Assembly: GCF_029784155.1 (NCBI RefSeq)
Contig: NC_073691.1
Coordinates: 49,210,490-49,274,489, forward strand
Direction of reading: 5' to 3'
DNA from: Uranotaenia lowii
Taxonomy: Eukaryota; Arthropoda; Insecta; Diptera; Culicidae
DNA length: 64,000 nucleotides
Shown here piece by piece: positions 47,701 through 61,230 of this stretch (position 1 is the stretch's first letter; every line of letters starts with the position of its first letter). Made by a program: the position numbers and the translations under genes. A model generated the notes under the pieces. The model saw nothing but the letters and a program-made list of their open reading frames with translations. It was not told where the DNA came from and made no database searches.

Positions 47701-50700
47701 CTGGACAAAAATCCTTGAGAGTCACAAATGGGTTGAGTTTAAGTGCTTTTTGTTCGTATCGTTCTTGTAATGTTCCATTTCAAACAGAAAAAAGCCCCAT
47801 TGAAACTGTGTTCAAAGTAGGTCAATGACTGGATCAACTCTTTCGATTATTTCGTTTTCGGTTTCTTCTTTTTCGTTCCCATTTAAGAGAACATAGCTGA
47901 GCACTCGAATTAATCCTTGGACGGATGCAGAATAGCTACCAAAACGAGAAGCTCCAGCTTGAGTATGGCTTACGGTAAGGGTTGCGTCCTTTTGACAGGA
48001 TCGGATAATTGAGGGTGCATTGAGTGAATGAAAAGATGACATTCTACTGTGTGGGTCCTTTTGATTGAAGAACGGACTCGATTCGGGAACCCGAACAAAC
48101 GAAATTGTCCAAAGATCAAGGTGCAATATTGACGTGTTGTTGTTGGCTTAAGGAGCGAAATATGGTTACATTTCTAGGGCGTGGGAAGTTTCCGATTGAT
48201 CCTGGACCGGTGGAAAATCCGATTACGCGTTTATGAACGTGGGAAACAGTGCGCAGGTGAAGTATGCAAACGATTGCGATGCCTGACCTGTAATGCATCG
48301 TATATTTTCCAATCGAGACTTCGGAAAAATTGTCGTGTTCCGATATTTTTCAACAGAATTTCAGTAGGTATTTCCAAGTAAATTTCTAAATTTAAGAGGA
48401 GTTTTCAACATTCTCGATAAAGCTCTACCTCTTAAACTTATATTGCTATTATGAATCTGATTTTCAAAATAGAAACGTTTTTATTTTTATAAAATAGTAA
48501 ACACTCTGAACTTTCAACTTTTTTTACTCGTTAAAAAACAAAGTTTCAATCGCCTAAAAAAAAAAATCCACAGAAAATTGCGTTTCGTGGGCGGTTAATA
48601 ACTATGAAATCAGTATTGACGCAATTAACCATTAATAACCATGAAAACACAAAAAGAAACTACATACTTATCGTTTTATTTTACTTCTTCACACTTCTCC
48701 TTGCAGCTTCCTGAGTTTGAAAATAAGTCTAATCTGATGTCAAAAATTTGACCAAAACACGCTTCTGTCGAAATCTAACAAAATAATCTTGATTCATTTT
48801 CCGTTAATTTCATCCAAAAAATCTAAATTTATGAATTTCAACCAGCTTTTCTCTGTTTCAAAATATACCTAGAATGTTTGTTTCATCATTTCACGTCATT
48901 TTAATGAAGAAAGTAAGTTATTGGTAAAAAATTACAGCTCAAATATCTAATTCCTTAGTTCTAGAAGAGCATATCTTAAAACCCCCTGTAAAAACTTTTG
49001 AAAATCTTTGGAATTCTAGAAAAATCCTTTAGTTTAAGTTTTAGTCTAAGTTTATTATTCGAAATAACGGTAGCCTTAAAATACAGTTATCTTTTCAAAT
49101 AACTCATAGAATCAATATTATTCACTTTTAAACAGTAAATTTTTTGAAATAATCTAGTTTCAGTTGAAAAACACAAGTGGTACTATTTTTGTTTCGCACC
49201 CTTTTTTAATATTTTTGGTCCTCAACGCCAATTGCTACGTCCAAAAAAAATAACTTATGCTTGATGTATCCGTTAAACAATTCAAAACAAACTGTAGAAG
49301 AAAATTTTGGTGATTAACAATCATTCATATATTAAAAAGCAAAACACATAGTGGTACTACAGGCCGTTATAGCAGTACCAATTTAATTTAGAAAAACACC
49401 ATAAATACGCTTTTATGTTCTGAAATGGTGATTAAATGCAACAATAATAACAACAGTTTTTTTTTTAATTTTATAAATTACTCAAAAATGGCACAAAGAT
49501 GAAAAATTAAAAAAAAATTAAAAACAAATTCAAACAAATGACTAAAAATGACAAAAACAGCAAATACGAATAATGAAAACAAGCATTTCAAACAAAACAA
49601 GTAAAGTGCAAGGTCAAAAACATGATGAAAAATATAAAAAATGACTACAAATAGTCGGAAATTAACTAAAAATAACGTTTTTGATAATAATAATTGAAAT
49701 GTTGAAAAAAAATCGAATAAAAAGTTGAGAAAAAAAACCGTTCGATTTTGGCAACACAAAATGTACGGGCGTGTTGTCAAAATCTAACGGGGTCTGTATT
49801 GTTATTTCACTCACTGTAGATCTTATTCCATCAAAAATTTACCAGAAATTGATTATTTTGGCACTTATAAACCTACAACAAGATTTTGATAAAAAAATAG
49901 ATTTCATCCTTTATTATTTTGTTAGTATTTCAGACCTGTAGATTTGATCCAGTATCTTGCAATTATTTAGATTCAGCATCCTCATTTCAAATTCATAGGT
50001 ATGTTCAATATTTGGTAATTTTTCTGGATAGAAATAAATTAAATAAGAAATAATGATTGAAATTTTCTTCCTCATTTCGGATTTAAAAATGTCTCCTTAA
50101 ATTTTTATGCAGAATTTAAAAATGAAAAAGCTTCATATTAATGATTTCGAAATGAATAGATACTCAAAATCATACATCATTCCGATTTTTTTTTCTTTTT
50201 TCAGACTCAGAAGTTGCACAACTAAAAAAATAATAATAATTAAAAACCAAAAATTCAGAGTTTAAATTATCAATTTTTAATTGAGGGTTATCACACAGAT
50301 TGTGATTTAAGGCTTTAGAACTCGGGATTTAGATTAAGAAATTGGATTCAAATATGAAACTCGAGTTCAGAACTCAGAAACCAAAATATGTTCCCGTTCT
50401 TAATCGAGTTCGGCTATCAATAGGCAATTAAAATACGCAGTTCTGCTGAAAATCTCAAATAAGGAATTTTTCTTTAGTTATTTTGAAGATTTTGTTTTAT
50501 GATAAATAAAGATTTCAATTAAAAACCCGGTTTAAAACACTTGACAGTGGATTGTAGCCTTTCTTACAGTCTGTAAATTATATTTGGATAGATATGACAC
50601 AAAAAAAATAAACAAATGATAGATTTATAAATTCTGAACGATGATTTAAAAATTAAAAACGCAGTAAACCCAAAATGAATTTAAGAAATTGAGATTCAAA

Positions 50701-51080
50701 GTTTTTTTTTTATAGTTTTTTTATAATTTGCAATTTATTGGAGATCTTTGAATGACTGGATTCTGTAATATTTTGTAAGATTCTGTTTCTAATAATCTCA
50801 CTCAATTCACTCCTTTAAGAGTTACAGCATAACTTTAGAAAAGGAGGAGTATAAACATTATGAATACTTAAAAACAAAGACGCCTGACCATGTATGCCAA
50901 ATCATTCAACCTCTCATGTAAAGGAAACAAATACATTGATAAAACGATTGAATAAAATTACAGTTGCTATAGTAAAATACGAAGCGGAATCGTAGGGAAC
51001 AAAAATCGACCGATTTAACTTTGAAAAAAAAAAAAATTCAGATTTGAAATGACCATATTTTTAATTTTACAATCTTGCAA
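44701..51080. other. Long AT-rich non-coding stretch
   Basis: More than 6 kb with only short, low-complexity frames. 46380-46570 is C-rich (CACCCACCCCCGCCACCC). 46850-48320 is less AT-rich but shows no recognisable exon. Nothing firm. Confidence 0.4.
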
Positions 51081-51239
51081 TTTTTTTCAGTATTGTCAAT
51101 TCTGTCGTTTTAATTTGCCAATTTTGTCAATTTTATAAATGTTGTCAATTTTGTAATTTATTTCAATAACTTAATTATGATTTTCTCAATTTGTACAGTT
51201 CTGTTAGCATCATAAATTTCGTCAATAAATTTTATCAAT

Positions 51240-52835
51240 TTTTTGAAAACTTCGTCAATTTTGTCAATTTTGTAAGTTTTGTCAATTCTGTCAATTTTGT
51301 CAATTTTGTAAATTTTGAAAATTTTGTAAATTTTGTAAATTTTGTAAATTTTGTAAATTTTGTAAATTTTGTAAATTTTGTAAATTTTGTAAATTTTGTA
51401 AATTTTGTAAATTTTGTAAATTTTGTAAATTTTGTAAATTTTGTAAATTTTGTAAATTTTGTAAATTTTGTAAATTTTGTCAATTTTGTCAATTTTGTAA
51501 ATTTTGTAAATTTTGTAAATTTTGTAAATTTTGTAAATTTTGTAAATTTTGTAAATTTTGAAAATTTTGTAAATTTTGTTAATTCTGTAAATTTTGTTAA
51601 TTTCGTAAATTTTGTAAATTTTGTAAATTTTGTACATTTTGTAAATTTTGTAAATTTTGTAAATTTTGTAAATTTTGTAAATTTTGTAAATTTTGTAAAT
51701 TTTGTAAATTTTGTAAATTTTGTAAATTTTGTAAATTTTGTAAATTTTGTAAATTTTGTAAATTTTGTAAATTTTGTAAATTTTGTAAATTTTGTAAATT
51801 TTGTAAATTTTGTAAATTTTGTAAATTTTGTAAATTTTGTAAATTTTGTAAATTTTGTAAATTTTGTAAATTTTGTAAATTTTGTAAATTTTGTAAATTT
51901 TGTAAATTTTGTAAATTTTGTAAATTTTGTAAATTTTGTCAATTTTGTAAATTTTGTAAATTTTGTAAATTTTGTAAATTTTGTAAATTTTGTAAATTTT
52001 GTAAATTTTGTAAATTTTGTTAATTTTGTTAATTTTGTTAATTTTGTAAATTTTGTAAATTTTGTAAATTTTATAAATTTTATAAATTTTGTGAATTTTG
52101 TAAATTTTGTAAATTTAATAAATTTTATAAATTTTGTAAATTTTGTAAATTCTGTTAATTTTGTAAATTTTGTAAATTTTGTAAATTTTGTTAATTTTGT
52201 ATATTTTGTCAATTTTGTCAATTTTGTCAATTTTGTCAATTTTGTCAATTTTGTCAATTTTGTCAATTTTGTCAATTTTGTCAATTTTGTCAATTTTGTC
52301 AATTTTGTCAATTTTGTCAATTTTGTCAATTTTGTCAATTTTGTCAATTTTGTCAATTTTGTCAATTTTGTCAATTTTGTCAATTTTGTCAATTTTGTCA
52401 ATTTTGTCAATTTTGTCAATTTTGTCAATTTTGTCAATTTTGTCAATTTTGTCAATTTTGTCAATTTTGTCAATTTTGTCAATTTTGTCAATTTTGTCAA
52501 TTTTGTCAATTTTGTCAATTTTGTCAATTTTGTCAATTTTGTCAATTTTGTCAATTTTGTCAATTTTGTCAATTTTGTCAATTTTGTCAATTTTGTCAAT
52601 TTTGTCAATTTTGTCAATTTTGTCAATTTTGTCAATTTTGTCAATTTTGTCAATTTTGTCAATTTTGTCAATTTTGTCAATTTTGTCAATTTTGTCAATT
52701 TTGTCAATTTTGTCAATTTTGTCAATTTTGTCAATTTTGTCCATTTAGTCAATTTTGTCAATTTTGTCAGTTTTGTAAATTTTGTCAATTTTGTCAATTT
52801 TGTCAATTTTGTCAATTTTGTCAATTTTGTCAAAA
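51240..52835. repeat. 9-bp tandem array TTTTGTAAA/TTTTGTCAA
   Basis: About 176 units of a 9-mer in constant phase. The left block (to about 52200) is mainly TTTTGTAAA with scattered C or T variants at the seventh position. The right block (about 52204-52738) is nearly uniform TTTTGTCAA. Because 9 is divisible by 3 and most frames of the unit lack stops, long false ORFs appear on both strands (for example VNF, TKF and DKI repeats). A looser, decayed edge extends left to about 51085. Confidence 0.97.
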
Positions 52836-53086
52836 AACATGCAGTCTTTTGAAATACACAATTTTTAACTCCGATTTAATTTCTTACGACTAAATAAACT
52901 TACACCGATGGTTAAAAACTATTTTAAAATGCACAAGAATTTGGGGAATATTTTTTTTTATTATTTGCAGATTTTCGAGAAGTCAATATAAGTTCATCTG
53001 TTCGTTAGACTCTTCAACCTTTCTTTTTTGTTCCTAAAGATTTAAGGACTTATTCTAGAAAGTTTTAATTCGAAAACCCAAAACTA

Positions 53087-54419
53087 AAGCTTAGTTCTTT
53101 TAGAAATGGGACAGTTACGAATGCGTGTATCTCAAAAACCTTTCGTTTGATCTAAATACTTTCTATGAAGGAAATGAAGGTAATCTTATGATAATTCATG
53201 AAAAAATTAAAAAAAAATATTTATCGTTTTTTTGTAAGAATAAATTCTACTTTATTCTTGATACCTCCCTTCGGTCAGCGCACACTTTTTTCAGTCATGA
53301 TAATGATCAGTTTTTCAAACTAATACTTCGTCTAATCTGTATTTTAGGTGGGTACATCCCCCTCCATTAATTTCTGATACATTTAGGACCAATACTTCTC
53401 TTTTAAAAGAAACTGAGGCCACTTTAGCGGATAGATCTGTGTCGAAATTAACAAATTTGATTATTTTTGAGCCACTTTTTGAGCGTTTTCAATGGAATTT
53501 CTGCTGGCAAAATCTGGCAATAACGAAGTGAAACCATGAGGAGATTAAACTTAAAGTATAATCGGTTAGTATAGATCGTAGGTTGCGAAGGGTACATAAA
53601 AGATTACTCTTTTTAGGCTTTTGAAAAGAGTGAAAACCATAGTTTTCGTTTTGAAAATTGTTGTTTTTTTTTCCACTGGAGCAGAATTTTGGCAAATCAT
53701 TATATTTTATACAAAATTATAAGCAAATACATACTTTAATATACTCGGGACCTTGCCACGAGCAGAAGTGGTATAGGGTTCAAACGCTGGAATTTGTTTA
53801 AAAGAGGGTATTTCATAAGTTTTGTCGTTCATCAGAAATCATCTGTCCCATAGCCTCGGAACCAGATATACAGCTTACGAGCTGTGGATCTGGCAAAAAA
53901 AAAAATTGGTTTAGGTTAGGTTTGAATGACTCATTAAGAGGCAACACTTTCAGCTTATCGGAGAAATTTTTTTTGCAAATTTCAGCGATCTACCCTTAGT
54001 TTTTCGCTTATTGAAAATTAAAAATGCTGGTATGAGACTTGACTTCCCTGATGACCCTTAGCCGAAGTTGCCGATCATATGCTTCACTCCAATGGTTGAT
54101 TTGAACTTTGTGGACATTTTTGACAGTATTTCCATACTTTTCCACCAATCATACACAGTAGTTCTTTGAATAATCAACGGTATTGTCGGCTATCAATTTG
54201 ATAATGATGGATTTTGAATGAAACTGTGCAAAATTATTTTTTCCTTTTTCACTTGCATCGTGAATATCCCCAAAACGCGTAAATTTTAAATTTTGAAAAA
54301 AATAGTTCGGATAGTACTTTTTACAGGCAACAAAATGCTGTCAAAATTTTGAATGTCCGATTACTAGTAAACGAGCTATGACCAAAAGAAAGTGTCCCAT
54401 TTCTAAAAGAACTAAGCTT
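53087..54419 (-). mobile_element. Degenerate mariner-related element, second family, copy 2
   Basis: 1333 bp between TA at 53085-53086 and 54420-54421. It has the same 27-bp terminal inverted repeats (AAGCTTAGTTCTTTTAGAAA and following bases) as 13270-14580. It aligns with that copy along its length in reverse orientation. Confidence 0.9.
53250..54254 (-). pseudogene. Decayed mariner-like transposase (second family, copy 2)
   Basis: The minus strand holds the same blocks as copy 1. MNDKTYEI at about 53833 has the catalytic acidic pair partly changed. It is followed by KQIPAFEPYTTSARGKVPSI and a long decayed region with QNLAITK and LPAEIPLKTLKKWLKNNQ in different frames. Many stops are present. 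The end points are approximate. Confidence 0.65.
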
Positions 54420-54421
54420 TA

Positions 54422-57400
54422 TAAACGTTAAAAAATCTTTCAAATGAATATTCAGAGTACAACAAATCAAAAAAATTCACGGATTATCATGCATTCATTA
54501 ATCAAGCAACAAAATGGAAACCAAAATTCGGTCACAAGCAGCACATTTGTTTGATTTCTGCAATGTGTTTATTTACTGGTGGGAATATTTGAGCAACATA
54601 CGAAATTTTCGATTAAAAATAAGTATTTAAAATAAAAGAAATGTACCAAATTTTGATTACGTTTACTGTGTAGAGAAACCGAGAAATTTTTTTTAACTAT
54701 ATAGCAATGTTCTACAGTGTAACGAAAAGATTTGTTAACAGAAAAGCCAAGTATTTCCATGTTTTCTACTTCTTTGGTCAAATGAGGTCCTGAAACACCG
54801 AAGGCCGAATCAGAAATTAATATCTATCCTAGCAGCAGCCTACATAAAAATTTACAATTTGTGCCATATTGTTTTATGGGTTAAATTGACTTGATTTTTA
54901 CGTGGTTTTCCGTACAAAAGTTGTAGTATTTATTTCTATTTTTTATATTAAATATATCTAGTTTAAGTACTAAAATATTTCGGTATCGAATGTTGAATAC
55001 GGCGAATGCGCCAACATCACTGTTTCGAGAAAAAACGCGTTAAAAGTTTGACAGCTTCATAAGCTCCCAAAAAAATTTTATTTTGTTTTCTAAATATCTC
55101 GAAAACCAAACATCATTCAGTTAAATTTTTACTATCAAAACGTAGATCTCCAAACGTAACTATTTATTAACCCAGGTAATAACTCCGTCTGTTACATTTG
55201 GCTATTCACCCTTTTCAGAATTTACTACCGATTTGTTTAACAGTTTTTAGATAAAATTCTCAGAAAACTCGAACTATTTCTAATCCTGATAATTCTATAT
55301 CTACAAATACGACATAAGTAATCGGACAAAATTGATTCTGATGTTGAACATGAGTTCTTTTTGTAGTTTAAGCTTAGTTTTTTTTTTATCTTATGTAATT
55401 CTACCTTGTAAAAGTTGTTCTTCAGAAAATTCAAAAACTTTGAACTTTGAACTTCAAAAATCTAACGATACTGGTTAAGGTGAAATACCCTTTCAAGATG
55501 GTTCAATATCCTTAACCACTTGTCGCGTCATCTCATCAATTTCGGGTAACATCCGAACCAATAAAACCGTTCAAAGTAAACGATGGCATGGCACATAACT
55601 TGTCATTGTCCTCCGAGGAGGCGGAATCTCAAATGGTGTACTTTTCTTCGATGTGTCCTTCCAACCCACATGTAGGACTGATGTTAGTGGTACAAGGAGA
55701 TCAAAATTATCCTCGAACTTACAGGACGAGCAAGTCATTCAGCTCATAACTTTCTCCCGGGGACAGTTACATTTTTATCATTGGTTTTACCACATCTTCC
55801 AAGAGGGGCTGATCCGTCGTTGAAGCGAACTCAACAATAGATTCGGAAGGATGTTCCGGAAGCGCGCTGGAAGAAGATGTTCCTTCGATTTTGGGCAGGA
55901 TGGATGGCGATATGATGATGACGACGTCCTCGTCCTGGTCGTCCTCGATGAGGATGATGCTGATGATCCAAAAACCACTCATCGGTGATGGCACTTTTGG
56001 GAATCTGATGAAGAAATCCGGATTCCTAATCCGGTCCAGCCGCCACTGCCTGGCTGCACCGAAGTTCGAGAAGGAATCGAACGATTTCGGATGAGACAAC
56101 ATAATCGTAAAATTTTATGACGAACATAAGTCTGGCATGGCATATGAATCTTCCGGATTTTTTTTCCGCTCCTTGGTCCAATGCCAATCGCTTTCTCCGG
56201 ATCACATGTCAGCAGATGATGTCCGCCTTCTTGGCAGGGAAAAAGGACGTCTCAGGAACCGAAAAACCTTCCAGAAGGCAACAAGCCATCCCGGCAAGTA
56301 GTGAAATTGATTCGAATAGATATTATGCAAGCGCAAGTATGCGAAACAATAACGTTTTGCCCACCCCCACTCGGGAAATCTCGCGAACGGTCTCCCGGGA
56401 CGGTGGATTAATCCGATAGAAGACGGTCGAAGGACACACATCTGCAGGCAGGAAAAAAAAGTATCCTTCAACCTTCAGCGACGCAATTGCGGAAGTGAAA
56501 CATCACCAAATGAGACGAAGAATGATTGCTGCTTGTCGTAAAAATGCTTCACCAAATAGATGGAATTATATGAGTTTTTTTTTCCTGCGATTTTCTTCCA
56601 CCCAAAGAGAAAGGTCGTAAAAGTCGGAGGAGGGCTCGCAAAAGTTCCTGAAGCTTTTCCAACTCGAAACGAAAAACTACCGGAACTTCGTTGAGTATGG
56701 CCGATTGTCGTTGGCAGAATTAATAAGCGGAAAAAAGAATACTGCGTACTAGGTTTTATTTTATTGCGAAAAAACGATCAGCGAATGGCTTGAAAGTTAT
56801 TCAGGCAGTTTTCGGAGATGATGCGACAGATCATCCCGTGAGATGGAAGTAAGAAAAAAAAACAGAGAATAATAATGAGCAATAAGCGAATTATGTGCTA
56901 TCAACTGCCGGAATTATTGCTTGCTGATGTGAACTCCATTAAAACGAGTGCTATAAATAGTTGGCATTGAATATAAATTTCAATTATCACAGTGAAAAGT
57001 ATATAGAAATATTGAAATATAATATATTTCATTCTTGATTGCATCGTTTTCGTTAGAATTGATTCAAAGAGTCACTATAACGATTTTTTCATAAGTATTC
57101 AATGAATTTGTATTGAAAACTAACCAACTTTAATAAATCATTTGGCTAGGAACCCACGAGAACCCACCGCAATTTTTAAATGCATTTGGATCATAATCAC
57201 AACTGTCACTTCTCGAAAAATAAGGTGCGCCAAACTGCTCGCAAGCAAATTATTGGAATTTGAAAAATGTGTAATTTTAACCTATTCTTTTCGATTTTGA
57301 CAGAAAAAATCTGCGAAACGAATAAGTTCTCCACTAGAATATTTCATTTGAGTCTATTCTAATCGAACACTGTGGAAATTTGAGGTATTGTATCGCTTAT

Positions 57401-58590
57401 AACAAAAATAGGTGAAAAAAAACCATATTTTCCAAGGTTTCCTCAAATTTTTATTTTTGCAAGGTAAGTATGTTGTTCTACAAAGTTGATGTGAAAGGTA
57501 TAATGAACAACTTTGTAGAAGAAATCAAGCCTGTATCTTGCTTCTGTAAAAAGTTAGATTTTGTCGCCACCTTGCGGAGAAAAATAGAACTCATTCAAAT
57601 CCATCAATAGATAGCGCAAAAATAGGCGAGTAACTTTGTCGAAGACACCGATGAGCCACAACGAAGCTTCTGGCCTGCAGTCAATTTTGACTTTCAATCT
57701 TTGCAAAAGAAGAAAGAGTTTGAATGAAAATTCCCTTCTTTAAGCGGATTGACATGCCTCATCTGAGGTTATTTTCCAAATTGTTTTTGAAGTTCAGCAC
57801 AGAAATGGAGAAGCTCATTTTGGAACCTTGAATTTTAAATTAGAATCAGGATTGAGACATATAAAATCAAGGAGTTTTAGAATTCTAGCTCCAATTACTT
57901 GATTTCGGAAACTATTGGCATTCCAAGAAAACACTACAAAAATGTTAATAATAATCTGAATTACCGGAACTAAAAAGCAGGTAAAGTCGCAGAACTGGAA
58001 AGATTTACCTATTGTAGCTGAGGAAGGTCGTTGTCGAGATTTAGTCCACAGTCAAGTACTTGTTGGAGAAGTTTTTCACACCAACCAAATATAGTCGTCC
58101 TCGTCTGCAAAAGTGCAGCAAGGAGCAACCAAAAATCCAACCCACCCCCAGCACATTGCTCTCAGTCCAACGGTTTGATAACAGCAGTTTTCCATGTTTG
58201 GCAAACTTCCTACCAAGCGCAAGGGAGATTATTCCACCGTTTTTGGATTTGGTATACTTACTTGAAAAGATTTTTTATTCTTCCAAATTTTTAAAGAGTC
58301 TTGAAATTTATTTTAAAAAAATTCAAAACATTTGTCGCGTTTTGATTATTTGCCACCACCAAGATTTCTTTAAACTTTTCAGCAATATTTACATATTTTA
58401 ATATTTTTAAAAGAAGCCCCAATTAAGGGTCAACCACGCCACTTACAAGTACAAAACGACTCGCGAGGGAATTCGACCGGAGTTCAATACTGATCCGCAG
58501 ATTAATGTTGGTATTAAAAGTCCATTGTGCTGTACTACAAATAAACTCTCTAGATTGGATAGTGGGTTCATAGTTTGATTTTTATGTATC
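54422..58590. other. Non-coding stretch, no gene recognised
   Basis: AT-rich to about 55480. 55490-56950 is clearly less AT-rich, with a GATGATGATGACGACG-type run near 55910 and overlapping frames on both strands. I recognise no protein in them. AT-rich again to 58590. Confidence 0.4.
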
Positions 58591-58952
58591 AATCCACTTT
58601 CGAAGTTCCCTCTCCAGGCCTGGCGATCTTCTCCAGGTTTTTACAACCTTCTCTCGGATTTGCCGAACTTCTCCAGGTTTTGACGACATTCTCGAGATAC
58701 AAAAGACCTTCTATAGAATATGCCAACCTTCTAGAGGTTCTGTCGACCTTTTCCTGGCCTGACAACCTTCTCCAGGTTCTGACGATTTTCTTCAGGCTTT
58801 GATGACTTTTTCGAGGTTTTGAAGAGGCCTGGCGATTTTCTACAGATTTTGACAACTTTCTCCAGGTTCTGACGACATTCTCCAGATTTAACGACCTTTT
58901 CCAGGTTCTGACGATCTTCTACAGATTTTTACAACCTTTTCCAAGTTTTGTT
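58591..58952. repeat. Degenerate flank of the 19-bp array
   Basis: Irregular units such as CTTCTCCAGGTTTTGACGAC, ACCTTCTAGAGGTTCTGTCG and ACATTCTCCAGATTTAACGA recur with variable spacing. They are evident relatives of the perfect 19-mer that follows. Confidence 0.8.
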
Positions 58953-59670
58953 GACCTTCTCCAGGCCTGACGACCTTCTCCAGGCCTGACGACCTTCTCC
59001 AGGCCTGACGACCTTCTCCAGGCCTGACGACCTTCTCCAGGCCTGACGACCTTCTCCAGGCCTGACGACCTTCTCCAGGCCTGACGACCTTCTCCAGGCC
59101 TGACGACCTTCTCCAGGCCTGACGACCTTCTCCAGGCCTGACGACCTTCTCCAGGCCTGACGACCTTCTCCAGGCCTGACGACCTTCTCCAGGCCTGACG
59201 ACCTTCTCCAGGCCTGACGACCTTCTCCAGGCCTGACGACCTTCTCCAGGCCTGACGACCTTCTCCAGGCCTGACGACCTTCTCCAGGCCTGACGACCTT
59301 CTCCAGGCCTGACGACCTTCTCCAGGCCTGACGACCTTCTCCAGGCCTGACGACCTTCTCCAGGCCTGACGACCTTCTCCAGGCCTGACGACCTTCTCCA
59401 GGCCTGACGACCTTCTCCAGGCCTGACGACCTTCTCCAGGCCTGACGACCTTCTCCAGGCCTGACGACCTTCTCCAGGCCTGACGACCTTCTCCAGGCCT
59501 GACGACCTTCTCCAGGCCTGACGACCTTCTCCAGGCCTGACGACCTTCTCCAGGCCTGACGACCTTCTCCAGGCCTGACGACCTTCTCCAGGCCTGACGA
59601 CCTTCTCCAGGCCTGACGACCTTCTCCAGGCCTGACGACCTTCTCCAGGCCTGACGACCTTCTCCAGGCC
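58953..59670. repeat. 19-bp minisatellite, about 38 near-identical copies
   Basis: The unit GACCTTCTCCAGGCCTGAC repeats with essentially no variation across 718 bp. The reverse strand gives a false open frame with a 19-residue period (57 bp). There are no spacers between units, so it is not a CRISPR array. Confidence 0.97.
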
Positions 59671-59779
59671 ATCAGGTCTTCGAAAGGTCGTAGGGCCTGA
59701 ACAAGGTTGTTGGAGCTAGAAAAAATCTTCAAGGCTTGAATGGGTTATGTATACAATTATCAGGTTATCAGGGCTTAGT

Positions 59780-60118
59780 TTATGTTTATGTTTATGTTTA
59801 TGTTTATTGTTAATCAACCATAGGTGCACGGATTCACCGCAGTTTCTGCCTAAGTATGTGCTCGCATGCATTCTTTAGATTATTAAGTTCGACAAATCCG
59901 CAATGCAGCGCGCCACCATACCCGGACCCCATGGCTTCGTATGAACTGTTATGCAGTGAATGTATTCGTGTTTTGATGTAGGTATATTTTGGAAGAACGA
60001 GTCAATCAGGTGGGCTAGTTTACTTACAGGTATTCCGGCATCCGTGTATATACCTGGCCAGCTGGCAACTGATTGAACATTCTTATTATATAATCAGTTA
60101 TCCGCTAGACCAGTGGTT
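59780..60118 (-). mobile_element. SINE copy 2, internally deleted
   Basis: Read on the minus strand it carries the body of the 34020-34396 SINE: ACTGATTATATAA, CCAGCTGGCCAGGTATATAC, GAACGAGT-type blocks and GCAGAAACTGCGGTGAATCC. It ends in a (CATAAA)n tail at 59778-59806. At its 5' end only GTCTAGCGGATAA of the tRNA head remains, joined directly to CTGATTATATAA, so the B box is missing. Confidence 0.78.
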
Positions 60119-60210
60119 TTCAAACTATTTTCACCCACCACCCTCTTGGGCTAATTTTTAGAAAATCTTTAAAAATATATATGTATATATATATACATAA
60201 CCTGGATTGT

Positions 60211-60340
60211 TGTTAACTCGTTAGTTGCCATGAGACCCATAACCGGATTTTACGCAAGATAGGCGCTCAGTTTTGCCACGCGATGTGAATCTGTAGCTCT
60301 CTTGCTTTACTTTAACGCTCCGAGATTTATTTTGTTCGAC
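60211..60340 (+). mobile_element. Degenerate end of the TTAA-flanked MITE family
   Basis: TTAACTCGTTAGTTGCCATG followed by ACCCATAACCGG and CGCTCAGTTTTGCCACGC resembles the left part of the 40275-40491 MITE. The right end is not found. Confidence 0.4.
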
Positions 60341-60349
60341 GAACGTGCT

Positions 60350-60750
60350 AAACCATTCCGGTCTGGTTGCCTGGATTGCATTAAAATATGCCCGGATTTT
60401 GACCGGATTTATTCACATTTTTTTGGCAAATCAAACAAAACAAAAACAAATTGTGTTGATTTTTTTTATTTAATTTATGCCTCCAAAACGAAAGAAAGTT
60501 TTATAAAATAATCATGAAAGGTTTTTTGGAAACCTTGAAAATATTTTCAAAATCTGTCTATAAATTTTGATGGGAAATTATTTTTTTTCCATTTTTTTCT
60601 TGATTTTTGTTGAGTGATGACTGGGTTTTGATAAAATTTGCGCGGATATTTCCCGGTTTTTGGTCGTCAATTTTGAAATCGAATGTACGGATTTTACAAT
60701 GTTTTATTCAAAATTGCCCGGATACGTGTCAAAAAAAAATCTGGCAACCT
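60350..60750 (-). mobile_element. MITE of the AGGTTGCCAG family, truncated
   Basis: Ends CTGGCAACCT at 60741-60750, followed by TA. CCCGGATTTTGACCGGATTT and the following text align with the 35454-35912 copy, but about the first 60 bp are missing. Confidence 0.72.
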
Positions 60751-60876
60751 TACTCCAAGAGCCTCATATTGCTTCAAATCTCCAGTAAACACTTAACTCT
60801 ATGTGAAGTTTCCTGGCAAAATACTCAAACTGATTGATTAGTTTGTTTTGATATCAAATCATATCTTTCAAATATC

Positions 60877-61230
<354 letters not shown>

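Noticed and set aside
51191..52852. Very long open frames on both strands (553, 532, 209 and 186 codons)
   Set aside because: They are translations of the 9-bp tandem array (VNF, TKF/TKL, DKI and SIL repeats) and have no other sequence complexity.
55767..56102. 111-codon minus-strand frame and its plus-strand counterpart
   Set aside because: Competing open frames on both strands, compositional bias from GATGATGACG repeats and no recognisable domain.
58953..59670. CRISPR array
   Set aside because: The units are contiguous with no spacers, and the genome context is eukaryotic.
58929..59732. 267-codon minus-strand frame
   Set aside because: It is the 19-bp minisatellite read through; the 19-residue period follows from 3 x 19 bp.
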